The translations under genes were made by a program, and so were the position numbers. A stretch of 64,000 bases of DNA. Source: Peronospora farinosa. Its lineage: Eukaryota > Oomycota > Peronosporomycetes > Peronosporales > Peronosporaceae. The notes under the pieces are model-generated. The model saw only the letters and a list, made by a program, of their open reading frames with translations, made no database searches and had not been told where the DNA came from. This document shows positions 52,697 to 62,759 of this stretch, piece after piece. Position 1 is the stretch's first letter. The number at the start of each line of letters is the position of its first letter. The stretch is taken from assembly GCA_947646735.1 (NCBI GenBank), contig CANTFK010000983.1:620001-684000 (forward strand). Reading direction: 5' to 3'.

Positions 52697-54349
52697 ATGG
52701 TTTACTCGCCCTCCATGTACCTCGTCGCCTCCGCCGTGGCCGCCGTGGTTTTGAAGATGCAGCAAGCTGCTGCAACGTCGCTGGATTCTGATCCATTCGT
52801 CCCTGAACAATCGACCGACTACGCGATCTATTTGAGTAAGGAAGTCCCTACCAAGACCTGCGAGTACAAGTCTGTTCCTGACTTGACGCTACCGGACCTG
52901 TCCACCATTCCGTCGATTGATGCGCTATATCCGGACCTATTGTCCAATCAGTCCGCAATTCCCGATGCCGTCTATCTGAAGGCTGGCATTAATGTCGTGA
53001 TCAGTGACTACACCGACGACCTTGATGCTTACACGTACGCGACCTCGGGGGCGGTGCCAAATTTAGTGACCCAGGGCTCTTCGATTGTGCCTGCCACTAT
53101 GACTGACACGAAATCACCCACAGACTGTGCCACTGGTTGGGACAAGCCCATAACTCTCAATACCGATAACAGCATCGTCTCCGGTAATATGGTCGAAGAG
53201 ACGACTCATGTTGGACGTCGTCTAACGGAAAACGATAACGTGCAAATTGTTGCACTGGAGAAATACTTCCATAAGAAAATGGTGAGGATCTTGGCTGATC
53301 TTCCGACTGAGGCTTCATATAAAAATACACCGTGGGGCGGGCCGTACTGGGCGGCCTACGAGGACAGCATTAACGTCAACATTTTCAAGACTGAGTATTT
53401 CCCTGTCTCTGCGAAGTACGCTACGGCTTTTAACTTGAACGTGAAAGACTTTATGGACAAGATTTCCAAGGAAGAGGGCATCGACCAGGAGTTTTTAGGT
53501 AATACAGTTAAAACACCGTGTTCAACGCAGGAGACCTGCAATAAACTCAAGGACGGTAGTGTTTGCTCCAAGCGTAAGGGCCAAAATTCCGGTTATTGTT
53601 TCCAAATGTGGTGGGGTATGTGCAACTCTTGGGCGAGTGCAGCGATTTTGGAGCCAGAGCCGCAATGCGTCGTCAAGTACAACAACGTTTCGTTTCGGCC
53701 GATAGAAATCAAGGCACTGCTGACGTATGTATACGAGAGAGCCCAGGTTGATCACGTCGCGGCTGGTGCTCGTTGTTCTAATCTTAAAGAAGAAAAGGAC
53801 GAGTTTGGCCGTTCCACGTCTCCTTGTTTCAATGACATGAACCCTGGCTTCGTCCACATCGCCATTGCCAACATCATAGGATTGCTCGGCAAAACGTTCA
53901 TAGTGGACGTTGAGCCTGGCCTCCCGGTGTGGAACCATCCCTTGCGCGGTTACAAGGTGCTCGAGCAGACTAAGATGTCTTTGGAGGATGCAGCTCGAAA
54001 CTTCTACGGCCGAAAGCAGTACCCATGGAACGCAAATGCCAAGAGCATCGTATACATGAAGACTCGTGTGACGTGGATTACTGAGGCAAAGGATGACGGC
54101 CCTCTGGTGTCCACCGGCGCAATTGACAAATTCACGAAGGGTAATGTTCTCTCCTACCTGTTGGAGATGGATGACCATGGCACGATCATTGGCGGTGAGT
54201 GGTTGCATAAGTCGCTTACCGATCACCCAGATTTCATGTGGTTTCCCACCCGTAAGCCTGCCGATAAGTTCGTGTTGAAGAATGGGATGAGATACGACAA
54301 CGTGATAAAGCTTCTGAAGAAGTCAGTGGCATGCTCTGATACACAGTAG
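52697..54349 (+). CDS. Secreted transglutaminase elicitor (M81/GP42 family)
   Basis: A single-exon protein of 550 residues. The N terminus (residues 1-26, MVYSPSMYLVASAVAAVV...) looks like a signal peptide. The conserved core has WWGMCNSWASAAILEPEP with Cys309 as the likely catalytic Cys, and GFVHIAIANIIG and FIVDVEPG, which may supply the His and Asp of the triad. VWNHPLRGYKVLE (residues 411-423) is the position of Pep-13, the surface segment that plants sense; Trp and Pro, the residues reported as essential in Pep-13, are kept while four others differ. The family are Ca-dependent, cell-wall-associated protein cross-linking enzymes of Phytophthora. A good core promoter lies upstream. The frame is intact. 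Confidence 0.92.
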   Translation: MVYSPSMYLVASAVAAVVLKMQQAAATSLDSDPFVPEQSTDYAIYLSKEVPTKTCEYKSVPDLTLPDLSTIPSIDALYPDLLSNQSAIPDAVYLKAGINVVISDYTDDLDAYTYATSGAVPNLVTQGSSIVPATMTDTKSPTDCATGWDKPITLNTDNSIVSGNMVEETTHVGRRLTENDNVQIVALEKYFHKKMVRILADLPTEASYKNTPWGGPYWAAYEDSINVNIFKTEYFPVSAKYATAFNLNVKDFMDKISKEEGIDQEFLGNTVKTPCSTQETCNKLKDGSVCSKRKGQNSGYCFQMWWGMCNSWASAAILEPEPQCVVKYNNVSFRPIEIKALLTYVYERAQVDHVAAGARCSNLKEEKDEFGRSTSPCFNDMNPGFVHIAIANIIGLLGKTFIVDVEPGLPVWNHPLRGYKVLEQTKMSLEDAARNFYGRKQYPWNANAKSIVYMKTRVTWITEAKDDGPLVSTGAIDKFTKGNVLSYLLEMDDHGTIIGGEWLHKSLTDHPDFMWFPTRKPADKFVLKNGMRYDNVIKLLKKSVACSDTQ

Positions 54350-54500
54350 GCGGCGAGCTCTACGGCTACGGGGGCCCCTGTTGTTTACTATGCCTAGCAC
54401 GACGATGCCGCCCGCGACCACTACCCCTGCTGCTACTCTGCGAAACTAGGACAGGGCAAACGACCAGGGTGACAACGACGGGGATAACAAGCAGCAGCAG
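54350..54500 (+). other. Remnant of a Thr/Pro/Ala-rich C-terminal tail after the transglutaminase stop
   Basis: In frame after the TAG the sequence continues AASSTATGAPVVYYA, and one frame later TTMPPATTTPAATLRN. Low-complexity Thr/Pro/Ala tails are found on relatives in this family, so the annotated stop may be a premature one, or the tail may be decaying. Confidence 0.45.
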
Positions 54501-55039
54501 TAGTAGAACACAGTGTTAGTCGTATGTGTAGACTTTACTGGTACGACCACCTGCAATCTGTTTCAACTCAATACACTTCCATCCGTTTACGTAAGAGATT
54601 TGGACGGGACGTACAGTGCAGTCAAACTATATTTATGAGTGGTCTAGTTGCTCCGAAATTGTAAAGGAGTCGAAGAGCAGTAAAACTTTCTCTAGCTTCG
54701 ACGAGTGCCTCAACTCATGCCAATCTCTCCGTTCCATTTTGGCACCCTCCAAATACGTCAGAAAGTGACCTCTCCGTTCGAGTTTGCTGATAATCATTTA
54801 CTACCCTTTCGACGGGGTAGCTAGCTGCTGGCAGACTTGTTTGTGAGTTGCTATGGACACAAATCGCAATGTCGTCGTTATGTGCGACTTGTTCTGAGAA
54901 TCAGTCGCAACATCCAAATTTGAATTATCCTAATGCGTGAACTACTCTCGAAGTAATTTCTTATATATGTGCCTTAGCTCCAATTCTTTTCAGCGCGTAA
55001 GTCCTGGATCGGGTCCAAACATTATTGTTGTGATGCAAG
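54501..55039. other. No feature recognised
   Basis: Intergenic DNA downstream of the transglutaminase gene. No coding similarity or repeat apparent on either strand. Confidence 0.5.
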
Positions 55040-56560
55040 TTAAGTACTGACGTGGTCAATAAAGGCCCTTAGTCCACACACAGCACAAAAGCGCTCCGAG
55101 CTACATCTAAGAAACTTTGCTGGATTCTCGTATGCATTTTCCATAAAGAATCTAGTACTCTGTCGTAGCACACTATCAGCGTCGATCATTGTGTGCTTTT
55201 GGTACGTACACTCAGCACTCGCCGCTAATACTTGTCCTCTTGGCGTTAGCCCCAATTGCGTGAAGTATGTACGAAAGCTTCTTGGTCCCTAGCGCTTTCG
55301 TGAGCATGTATGTTAGATGATTGTCCGTCATGACCCAGATCCTCTAGCATTGCTCGGGTCCATAGCACTTCCTGTGTGTACAAGCTCAACGCCATGTACT
55401 CCGCTTCTGTCAATTTTATATTAGCCCGGGGTTACATAGCCACCGTGCACTGATACTTAGACTTGAAATCACCAACGGCGGTAGTCAGTATTGCTGCCCC
55501 CAGTCGGCGTCAGCAAACTTGATACTTACTTCGTTATCGTTGTCGATGATACCAGATTCTTTCGTATACTTCAGGTAACATACTACCCGGATAGCAACCT
55601 TTCAATGTTACTCCTCAGTATTTCCAAAAAGCGTGACAGCTGCTTTACGATGTATGCCACATACGGGCGCGTACAAGTCGCAATGTACAACAAGCTTCTT
55701 TCAAGCGATCTGTATGGTCTCGATCTCATTCGCTCGCGCTCCATGTTCGTTGAGAGTGACTGTCTTTTCACAACTTTGTTTTGTCTCATACGGGTTCGCC
55801 CTGCTTTCGCGTCCTGCTAATTTAACCGGCTGCATCATATTCGATGTAGCGCGTCTGCTTGGTCATCAGCGTGCTCATCGCGGTTATGACCGACCTCCAT
55901 ACCAAGATTGTATTTTGCCATTTCCTTCATCTTGAAGTTATCCTGCAATACATTCTTATTATCAACAACTTTCTTGTAGGTCTTGGTATGATTATGTTGT
56001 CCGCGTACAAGCAGATGTACACGTACTTGTCCTGTTAACCTTCACAAGAGGACAATTATCCGCCCGATAATGGCGGACGTTGATCCTCCTGAATTGTCTT
56101 GTACCACACACTTGTGGCCTGCTTGAGACCGTAAATTGCCTTGTTTGATTTGCTCATTCCGATCTCAGCGTTGTCAACGCTGTACGACACCTCCATATAA
56201 ACTTGCTTTGTAAGTCGGTGTTCAAGAATGCAGTGTCGATATCAAGATGTTCGATCACGTAGGCCTCGAGCGCTACCACTAATGATGAGCCATGGGCGAA
56301 AAAGTGCACGCCGACATCTGCTTCAACCCCTTATCAACAACCGGGCCTTGTATACGAATAAAATAACCGTGCTTGTCACGCTTTTTTGCAAACACCCATC
56401 TGCACCGATCCAAACAGGCATCTTCCTTTGCTGTATCATTGTCCAAGAGCCATTATTTTTGTGAGCATTTGGCTCATCATTCATTGCATTACCTTTTTCA
56501 CGTGTCAGCTCCTTGCATGACCTGCTGATATGAAGTAAGAGCGTTATCCGCGTCAGCATA
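55040..56560 (-). pseudogene. Copia RT/RNase H remnant
   Basis: Minus-strand pieces in changing frames follow the order of Copia pol: an RT start near 56330-56460 (AHKNNGSW, VYKARLLIRG), KAIYGLKQATSVWYKTIQED near 56100, YVYICLYADNIII near 56010 (YVDD site changed), YRSLERSLLYIATCTRP and VKQLSRFLE near 55600-55700, LTEAEYMALSLYTQEVLWTR near 55390 and QKHTMIDADSVLRQSTRFF near 55150. No LTR found. A family distinct from the intact Copia at 21969. Confidence 0.8.
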
Positions 56561-56574
56561 GGCCCAATCCTAGC

Positions 56575-56970
56575 ATCTGGTAAAGCAGCGACATCACGAA
56601 TTCTCCTTGCGCCCAATTTACCATCAACACGAGTGGCGCTCTGGCATTGTAAACGTTGGTGCTTCGGTTTTATCCCGTAGAGCCCTAGATGGGGGTACAC
56701 TCCTACGTATGAAAACAAAGTGTCATCAATAAACTCAAGTGCCTTCACTTGAAAGTTTGCATTTTTGGTGTTGTTTTTTCATTGTTTGAACTACCGATAG
56801 CACTTTCGATTCGATCCTCATCTCATCACGTTGTAATCAATTAAGATCATGCCTAGAGTTCGTGAGTATTGCTCATTTCAATTGAAAAGATGTAAACAAG
56901 TACCATACCATGTTGTTTAGCGAAAGAGAGGATGGATTCTAATGGACAGATGCCAATTGCTGAACATTAC
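56575..56970 (+). pseudogene. 3' fragment of a GH3 paralogue and its downstream DNA
   Basis: Plus-strand CAQFTINTSGALAL and a stop (to about 56658) match the end of the GH3 enzyme at 60378-62693 (CAHFTIDASGAPAM). The similarity continues through the 3' untranslated DNA and a further block up to 56970, inverted relative to 60420-60029. The rest of the paralogue is replaced by the Copia remnant. Confidence 0.8.
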
Positions 56971-57280
56971 CTAGTGGAATACTCGTCGATAAACTCTAGA
57001 TTCATTGTCCAAATCAGGCGATGATGTATAAATATTATTATTTATACAGTAAATGCACTCGTCGTCAATAATGTTAGAAACTCCATCTTTTATAATTATT
57101 ATGTGGGCCACGTGATGGTGTCCGATCCTTTCGCCATCTCGAGTATGACGGTGCGTTAGGTGCATTCTAGCTTCTCTCGGTTGCACACAAATTGACAGTG
57201 TAAAGATGATACAGTTAAAACAACGATACTAACTTTATTGGATTCTTTCTTCTGTTTATGTGGCCTTAATTCCTCGGAAG

Positions 57281-57875
57281 GCTACGGCTACCAAGAACAA
57301 GAATAATCCGACAAATTCTATGAGTCTAAAGGAACCGGAGAATCGATTCCCAAAAGACACAGAAGATGAGGAAAGTGTCGTAAAGAGCGATGAAGACAGT
57401 GACGGCGTCGACGACGAGCAGGATTATTCAGTAGGGGACACAAAGGGTGACGCTGCTAAGGATGAAAACGGTGCGGGTGACGAAGGAGATGATGGAGAAG
57501 AGGAGGAGGAAGTGGGACTGTCGTATCTGTACACGAATTTCGAGGACGACGACAACGATGAGGACTTCAAGGTGGACGCCACTGCACAAGACGACGACAA
57601 TGACGAAGAGGAGGAAGAAGAGGACGCTTTTTCTGCAGCAGAGGATGACGGTGATGGCGTGCACTTTACAATAGAAAACAAGGAGAGTGATGAATCCGAT
57701 GACGATGTTGATGAGGATGACACAGTGGGAAACAAAGAAGCTCAAGATGAGGATGCCCCGCCAGGTGGGTGTTGCTAATGCATCTAGATAAAACTCTTCC
57801 TGCACTAGTAACTTACTGAGAGTAACTGATTTTTCTTGTGATTCCCACTGAATAGCGAAGAAGCAAAAGAACTAG
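57281..57875 (+). CDS. Very acidic Asp/Glu-rich protein, probable spliced gene, 5' end uncertain
   Basis: An open frame rich in Asp and Glu (NFEDDDNDEDFKVDATAQDD, EEEEEEDAFSAAEDDGDG). No ATG opens the upstream part of the frame; the first ATG is at 57320. TACTAAC at 57228-57234, a pyrimidine-rich stretch and AG at 57279-57280 suggest a 3' splice site, so an upstream exon may exist. Downstream, CCAG|GTGGGT at 57764/57765 and AATAG|C at 57855/57856 fit a 91-nt intron that changes the C terminus from GGCC to PPAKKQKN, a basic end. Function unknown; acidic chaperone-like nuclear proteins look similar. The intron end coincides with the border of an inverted duplication, so caution is needed. Confidence 0.5.
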
Positions 57876-58870
57876 CCACCAAATGGTAAAGGCGCTAAGA
57901 ATCTCCGGTAATGGACCATGGTTGCAAACATAAGTTTGCATCATGTCTTTTCATTATTGTTAGTGTTTTCGCCAGGACGGCCTTCAGCGCGGCGCTCTAT
58001 ATGCGCCGCTTAATGGACCCTGGCGAGAGTAGAGAGAAATGTAGAGAAGAGAGATAACCCGACGCATGTTGAAGTTGAGCCACTTTGGTGACAAGACGGC
58101 TCGCGCAACGTTTACATGCATACATATTTAATAGTTGACGAGCTGTATATTTGAAGCATAAATTATAAATCATAAAAATTTGAATTAGCCTTTGCAAAAC
58201 TAATTTGAATAATGAATTAGGCGTGATTTATGTAAAATTGAGGGGACACACAACGAGTTTCAAAATCAAATTTTTAGACAAAGGTGAAACAAACATTCAT
58301 TTTATTTTGTGATTGATGCTTCTTTAACATTATAAAATGATTAGAATTCGATAAAGCAAAAAATAGTGGGATGCAGACGATAATGAACTACGGTTTGGCG
58401 TAAAATAACAGCCGCTGCCTACTCGTCGATCTTTTTGCGTCATGGAGAGCCTATTCGGCCTTCCCAAATTTCATATGATATTGTAGCCATGTGATAACGT
58501 TTTCATACTGTACAATTGCGAGCATACGACCAGTTTTATCTATTTATAATAAAACACCTATTTTATTCCTATTTAGAGACTTTTGCAGCCTAACTTCTTA
58601 AATCCAGGAAACCTATCCCTCACAATCATATAAAGGTTGTGTATCGAGCACAAAAGTCATTTTCATAATATTGATCGAGTCCTCCTATGTAATTTACGGA
58701 AACTGCTGAAATCAATAGACTGTAAACCTAGGGTGCTGACTCTTTGAAGCAACTAGTTGTTTTAGTCAAGATATAGAAATTACACGTTTTTTTATTTTGC
58801 GATTAAAAATAAAATTCAATGTTTTGTTGATAAATTGACTTTTTAATTTATGTTTTTATTCCCTAAATAT
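57876..58870. other. AT-rich intergenic DNA
   Basis: The first 60 bp continue the inverted duplication with 59935-60028. The rest is AT-rich, with no coding signal on either strand. Confidence 0.5.
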
Positions 58871-58890
58871 GCCCATTTCACAACTTTAAT
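58871..58890 (+). promoter_or_regulatory. Probable core promoter of the Bud32-type gene
   Basis: GCCCATTTCACAACTTTAAT follows the oomycete Inr/FPR consensus apart from one substitution and one inserted base, about 20 nt before the ATG at 58898. Confidence 0.5.
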
Positions 58891-58897
58891 CGATTAC

Positions 58898-59832
58898 ATG
58901 GCGATGACCGAGTGGCAACTCATCAGCCAGGGTGCCGAGGCGGTACGACCCCATCACGTCGTTCTTCTAATTCCTGAATAACTTTAACTGTTTATTGCAA
59001 ACTTACCAGAACGTGTTTGAGACGGACTTCGCTGGCCGTGCTTGCGTTATAAAGGAGCGTGTCAAGAAAAGCTACCGCCTTTCAGTGCTGGACAAGAAAC
59101 TCTCACATCGTCGTCTAGTGCAGGAAGTTCGCTGCATTCTCAAGTGCCGTCGTGCTGGGGTTCTTACACCCATCATCTTTTTAGTGGACGAAAACATGAG
59201 TCGTCTCTATCTGGAAAAAGTGCAGGGCGGCAGTCTGAAAGACTATCTGCGGCGGGCCCACAAGATCGGTACGACGACCAGCAATTAAAATCAGCCGAAA
59301 GGTGACTGATAAAAGTTTTTTGCTATGGTGTAGACGCCAAGTATGGCCCCTTGGCGCTAAAAAAGGCTTACCAGATCGGAGAAGCGATTGCCAAGATGCA
59401 CGACGCTGATATTGTCCATGGTGACCTGACGACGTCTAACATGATGCAGAGCAATGACGATGCAACGGATGTGGTACGTGCAAAGTGACAGAGCGCATTA
59501 CATGAAGACTGATTCTGGTGGGATGCAGACGATGATCGACTTTGGCTTGGCTAATTCGCAACCGCTGCCGGAGGACAAGGCCGTCGATCTTTATGTCATG
59601 GAGCGCGCGTTTGCTAGCACACATGTCAACTCGGAGCTCTTGGTGTGTTCACTGAAACGTCTTTATTCGAGGTGAAGGACAGCAGCTGACGTTTCTTCCG
59701 TTTTTCGTGTCTGACTGACAGGTAGAAGAGGTGCTGCGTGCGTACCGCGCGACTTCCCGTCGCTCTGACTCAATTTTTCAGAAGCTTTCTCAAGTGCGTA
59801 TGCGAGGCCGCAAGCGCACCATGGTCGGATAG
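58898..59832 (+). CDS. BUD32: Bud32/PRPK-type atypical kinase of the KEOPS complex, five exons
   Basis: Exons 58898-58942, 59010-59268, 59334-59473, 59529-59642 and 59722-59832 join in frame to 222 residues; all four introns (55-79 nt, mean about 67) start GT and end AG. The protein starts MAMTEWQLISQGAEA and continues with ACVIKERVKKSYR (ATP-site Lys), LSHRRLVQEVRCILKCRRAG, the catalytic loop HGDLTTSNMM, MIDFGLAN (metal-binding DFG), EDKAVDLYVMERAFASTH and the family's C-terminal end MRGRKRTMVG. Bud32 is the small kinase/ATPase of KEOPS/EKC, which makes the t6A37 modification of ANN-decoding tRNAs. Length and motif order match the family. The gene looks functional. Confidence 0.93.
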
Positions 59833-59934
59833 TTAGGCTGTAGATGGAGAGCTCAACCTTGTGACGAAGATGTGAGATACTCTCGAATCTATTTTTTTCA
59901 GTAATGCAATACAAATCTAAGCAGGTCTAGACAA

Positions 59935-60135
59935 GTTCTTTTATAATGCAAACCTATCATTGCTACCATGGTCCATTACCTGTTTCTTAACGCCTTTACC
60001 ATTAGTAGCTAGTTCTTTTGCTTCTTCGTAATGTTCAGCAACTGTCATCTGTCCATTAGAAACCATACTCTCTTTCACAAGAATTTCCAGACAACATATT
60101 GGTACTTGTTGCATCTTTTCAATTGAAATAAGCAA
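59935..60135 (-). pseudogene. Duplicated coding-like block between BUD32 and the GH3 gene
   Basis: The minus-strand frame reads ILVKESMVSNGQMTVAEHY and EEAKELATNGKGVKKQ, then GTAATG, a possible splice donor. The same block exists inverted at 56890-56970 and 57856-57935, where the acidic-protein region separates the two halves. Family not recognised. Confidence 0.5.
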
Positions 60136-60377
60136 TAATCACGAATTCTAGGCATGATCTTAATTGATTACAACGTGATGAGATGAGGATCGATCGAAGT
60201 GCTATCGGTAGTTCCCACAATAATAAAAACAACACCAAATGTACTTACAATAAAAAAAACAACACCAAATGCAAACTTTTGCGTCAAAGAACTTGAGTTT
60301 ATTGATGAAACTTTGTTTTCATACGTAGGAGTGCACCCTCATTCAGGGCTCTACGAGATTACACCAAGCACCAACGC

Positions 60378-62693
60378 TTACATGGCCGGAGCGCCGCTCG
60401 CATCAATGGTGAAATGGGCGCAAAGACCATTCTTGATGGAGGGGTCGCCATACACGTTGCAATCGGTGTCTGCTCCGATGCCCACCACGTACTTGGTACT
60501 CTCCACTATCTTCGGTAGACCAGCTCCAATCTCACCCTTGTATACGCTCCAATCATCATACGACAGCGTAAACGATACCTTTTTGGACTCGCCAGCTTTC
60601 AGCTCGATCTTCTCGAACTTTTTCAAAGACTTCACTTCCGGCACCGAGATTTTGCGGATCGGCTGGATCAGGAACAGCATGACGACCTCCTTACCAGCGC
60701 GCGAGCCGACATTCGTGACGGTGACTGAGGCCGTAAGCGTGTCGTGAACGTTAGTGATTGAAGTCTTGTCCAGAGTGACGTTGGAGTAGTTGAAAGTCGT
60801 GTAGCTCAGACCTGCTCCGAAGTCCCATTCCATTTCGCAGTAGTACGACGCGCAGCGCGTCGTCACAAGATGGTTGTATGGGATATCGACGTTCGCCGGG
60901 TCCTTCGGATACGTGATCGGCAGCTTGCCACTCGGGTTCACGTCGCCGTACAGAATCTCTGCGATAGCCTGCCCGCCGAGCTCACACGGAAGCATGGCAT
61001 CAATAATAGCAGCGGCATTTTTGGGAATCGACCCAAGCAGACGCGGACGACCCTCGAGCAGCACCACAATCACCTTAGTGCCTGTGGCTGCCAGGGCTTT
61101 AATGAATTCCTCAAAACCCTTTGGTAGTGCAAGGTTGTCGACGTCTCCAGGCTTCCCCGCGTACGTTCGTTCACCGATGGCGGCAATAGTGTACTCGTGC
61201 CGACCAGCAAGTTCCACAGTCTTGGTCAGATTTGCGTTCGAGATAGACCCATTAATAAAGAGTCCGTTAAAGTAGGAGAAGGAATTACTGCCAACCAAGT
61301 TTCCAAGCCCCTTTCGAATACTAATTCCGTTCGGGAACATATCGTTACCAGACACGCCCTGCCAGAATTTGGTCCAGCCGCCGCACTGATAACCAACGTC
61401 GTCTGCAGAAGGACCCGTAAGGAAGACGGACGATTTCTTCGACAGAGGCAACACGTTGTCGTCATTTTGGAGCAGCACAATGGATTCGCGCGCCATCTCC
61501 AATGCAAGCTCTTTGTCCTTCTTGTTACCAATCTTCGACACAAGTTCTGCGCCGGGCAACGGATTCTTGTAGAGGCCGAGTTTCAATTTCGTTTTGATAA
61601 TGCGTTCGACGGACTGGCGAATTCGAGCCTCCTGTTCTGGATGTTCCTTGAGCAGCTTTAAACCGGCCTCGATGAAGAAAACGTGATCATCCATCATACT
61701 AATGTCCAGCGATGTCTGCGTCAAAGAGGTGGCAACCGCCTCTTCGATGGTTTCCACCACGCGGTGGATCGTGTTCAGGTGAAAGACCGCGTCGTAGTCC
61801 GAAACAAGAGTTCCATTGAATTTAAGATCGCCACGGAGCAGGTCGATCAGTATCTTTTTGTTAGCGATCACGGGTACATTATTCAGTGATATGTAGTTCT
61901 CCATAATTGTCAGCACGTTAGCGTCATTTATTGCAGCCAAGTACGGCGTAGCAAAGTTGTTCAGGAGTTCAAAGTCCGACATTACAACATTATCGCGCTC
62001 GTGACCAGTGGGTGCCTTCGAGTACCCGATAAAGTGTTTAGCGCAAGCGGCAGTTTGATTCTGGCTTTGAAGTCCGCGGATGAGAGCGACTCCCATGACC
62101 GTACTCAGGTACGTGCTCTCACCGAACGTCTGGTAGGTCAGAGCCCATCCCTTGTGCTGCGATATGTCGAGAACCGGACCGAATATCCAAGAGATACCAG
62201 CAGCAAGGGTGTCACGAGCTGTCATGCGACCCACCTCGTAAAGAAGGTCGGGGTTAAAGCTCGCGCCAGCATTAATCTGATGGGGCGTCAGCACAGGCCC
62301 TTCAATATAGTTGGCACCGTGAAGGGAGTCAAGGCCGTAGATAATAGGTTGACCACCGGTCACTGACATGCTGATCTTTTGGATGCGTCCAATCATCTCA
62401 CGATATTCGCTGGCGGTATAGCCGTACTTGCCATCGGAAGGTTCGACCCAATCCGTGCCGAAGTACGAACCGACGAAGAGCTCGGCATTCTCACGCACAG
62501 CAGTCTCATTAAGACCACCAGCTTCCGTATCGATGATGGTGTCGAGATTTAGTTGGGTCATTTGGCCAATCAATTGGGCGTGAGAGAAAGTGTCGACGAT
62601 AGCTTTAGCTTGAGCATCGTAGCTGTCATCGGCGGATACTGCAGATACAAGTGCTGCTGCAGAGTACACAGCTGCCAACCAAAACTGGAGCAT
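60378..62693 (-). CDS. Secreted GH3 beta-glucosidase
   Basis: A single exon of 771 residues from the ATG at 62693. An ATG 66 nt upstream is in frame but lies in the core promoter (62739-62757), and the signal peptide MLQFWLAAVYSAAALVSAVS starts at 62693, so the downstream start is chosen. The N-terminal barrel has HQINAGASFNPDLLYEVGR, FGPVLDISQHKGWALTYQTF, AKHFIGYSKAPTGHERDN and the nucleophile site LVSDYDAVFHL (Asp299). The second domain has SIVLLQNDDNVLPLS, and the C-terminal part (FLIQPIRKISVPEVKSLKKF) is the fibronectin-III-like domain. GERTYAGKPGD stands where many members have a Glu (YxE) that acts as acid/base. GH3 enzymes cut terminal beta-glucosyl or xylosyl units outside the cell. 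Confidence 0.92.
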   Translation of the reverse strand: MLQFWLAAVYSAAALVSAVSADDSYDAQAKAIVDTFSHAQLIGQMTQLNLDTIIDTEAGGLNETAVRENAELFVGSYFGTDWVEPSDGKYGYTASEYREMIGRIQKISMSVTGGQPIIYGLDSLHGANYIEGPVLTPHQINAGASFNPDLLYEVGRMTARDTLAAGISWIFGPVLDISQHKGWALTYQTFGESTYLSTVMGVALIRGLQSQNQTAACAKHFIGYSKAPTGHERDNVVMSDFELLNNFATPYLAAINDANVLTIMENYISLNNVPVIANKKILIDLLRGDLKFNGTLVSDYDAVFHLNTIHRVVETIEEAVATSLTQTSLDISMMDDHVFFIEAGLKLLKEHPEQEARIRQSVERIIKTKLKLGLYKNPLPGAELVSKIGNKKDKELALEMARESIVLLQNDDNVLPLSKKSSVFLTGPSADDVGYQCGGWTKFWQGVSGNDMFPNGISIRKGLGNLVGSNSFSYFNGLFINGSISNANLTKTVELAGRHEYTIAAIGERTYAGKPGDVDNLALPKGFEEFIKALAATGTKVIVVLLEGRPRLLGSIPKNAAAIIDAMLPCELGGQAIAEILYGDVNPSGKLPITYPKDPANVDIPYNHLVTTRCASYYCEMEWDFGAGLSYTTFNYSNVTLDKTSITNVHDTLTASVTVTNVGSRAGKEVVMLFLIQPIRKISVPEVKSLKKFEKIELKAGESKKVSFTLSYDDWSVYKGEIGAGLPKIVESTKYVVGIGADTDCNVYGDPSIKNGLCAHFTIDASGAPAM

Positions 62694-62738
62694 TGTTACA
62701 ACAATTTCCTCGCCGACGATGTCTTCTGCGATGTACTT

Positions 62739-62757
62739 GGGAAATTGAAAAGTGAGC
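62739..62757 (-). promoter_or_regulatory. Oomycete core promoter of the GH3 gene
   Basis: The minus strand reads GCTCACTTTTCAATTTCCC, which fits GCTCATTYYNCAWTTTNYY with one mismatch. It lies 46-64 nt before the ATG at 62693 and overlaps the upstream in-frame ATG (62759). Confidence 0.8.
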
Positions 62758-62759
62758 AA

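Noticed and set aside
57260..57319. Start of the acidic ORF at 57260
   Set aside because: The codon there is GTG, not ATG, which is not a usual start in a eukaryote; the likely exon border is 57281 and the first ATG 57320.
57424..57735. Ser-rich minus-strand ORF
   Set aside because: Complement of GAN-rich codons of the acidic protein; composition explains it.
62694..62759. GH3 gene start at the upstream ATG
   Set aside because: It overlaps the core promoter match and would put 22 residues before the signal peptide.
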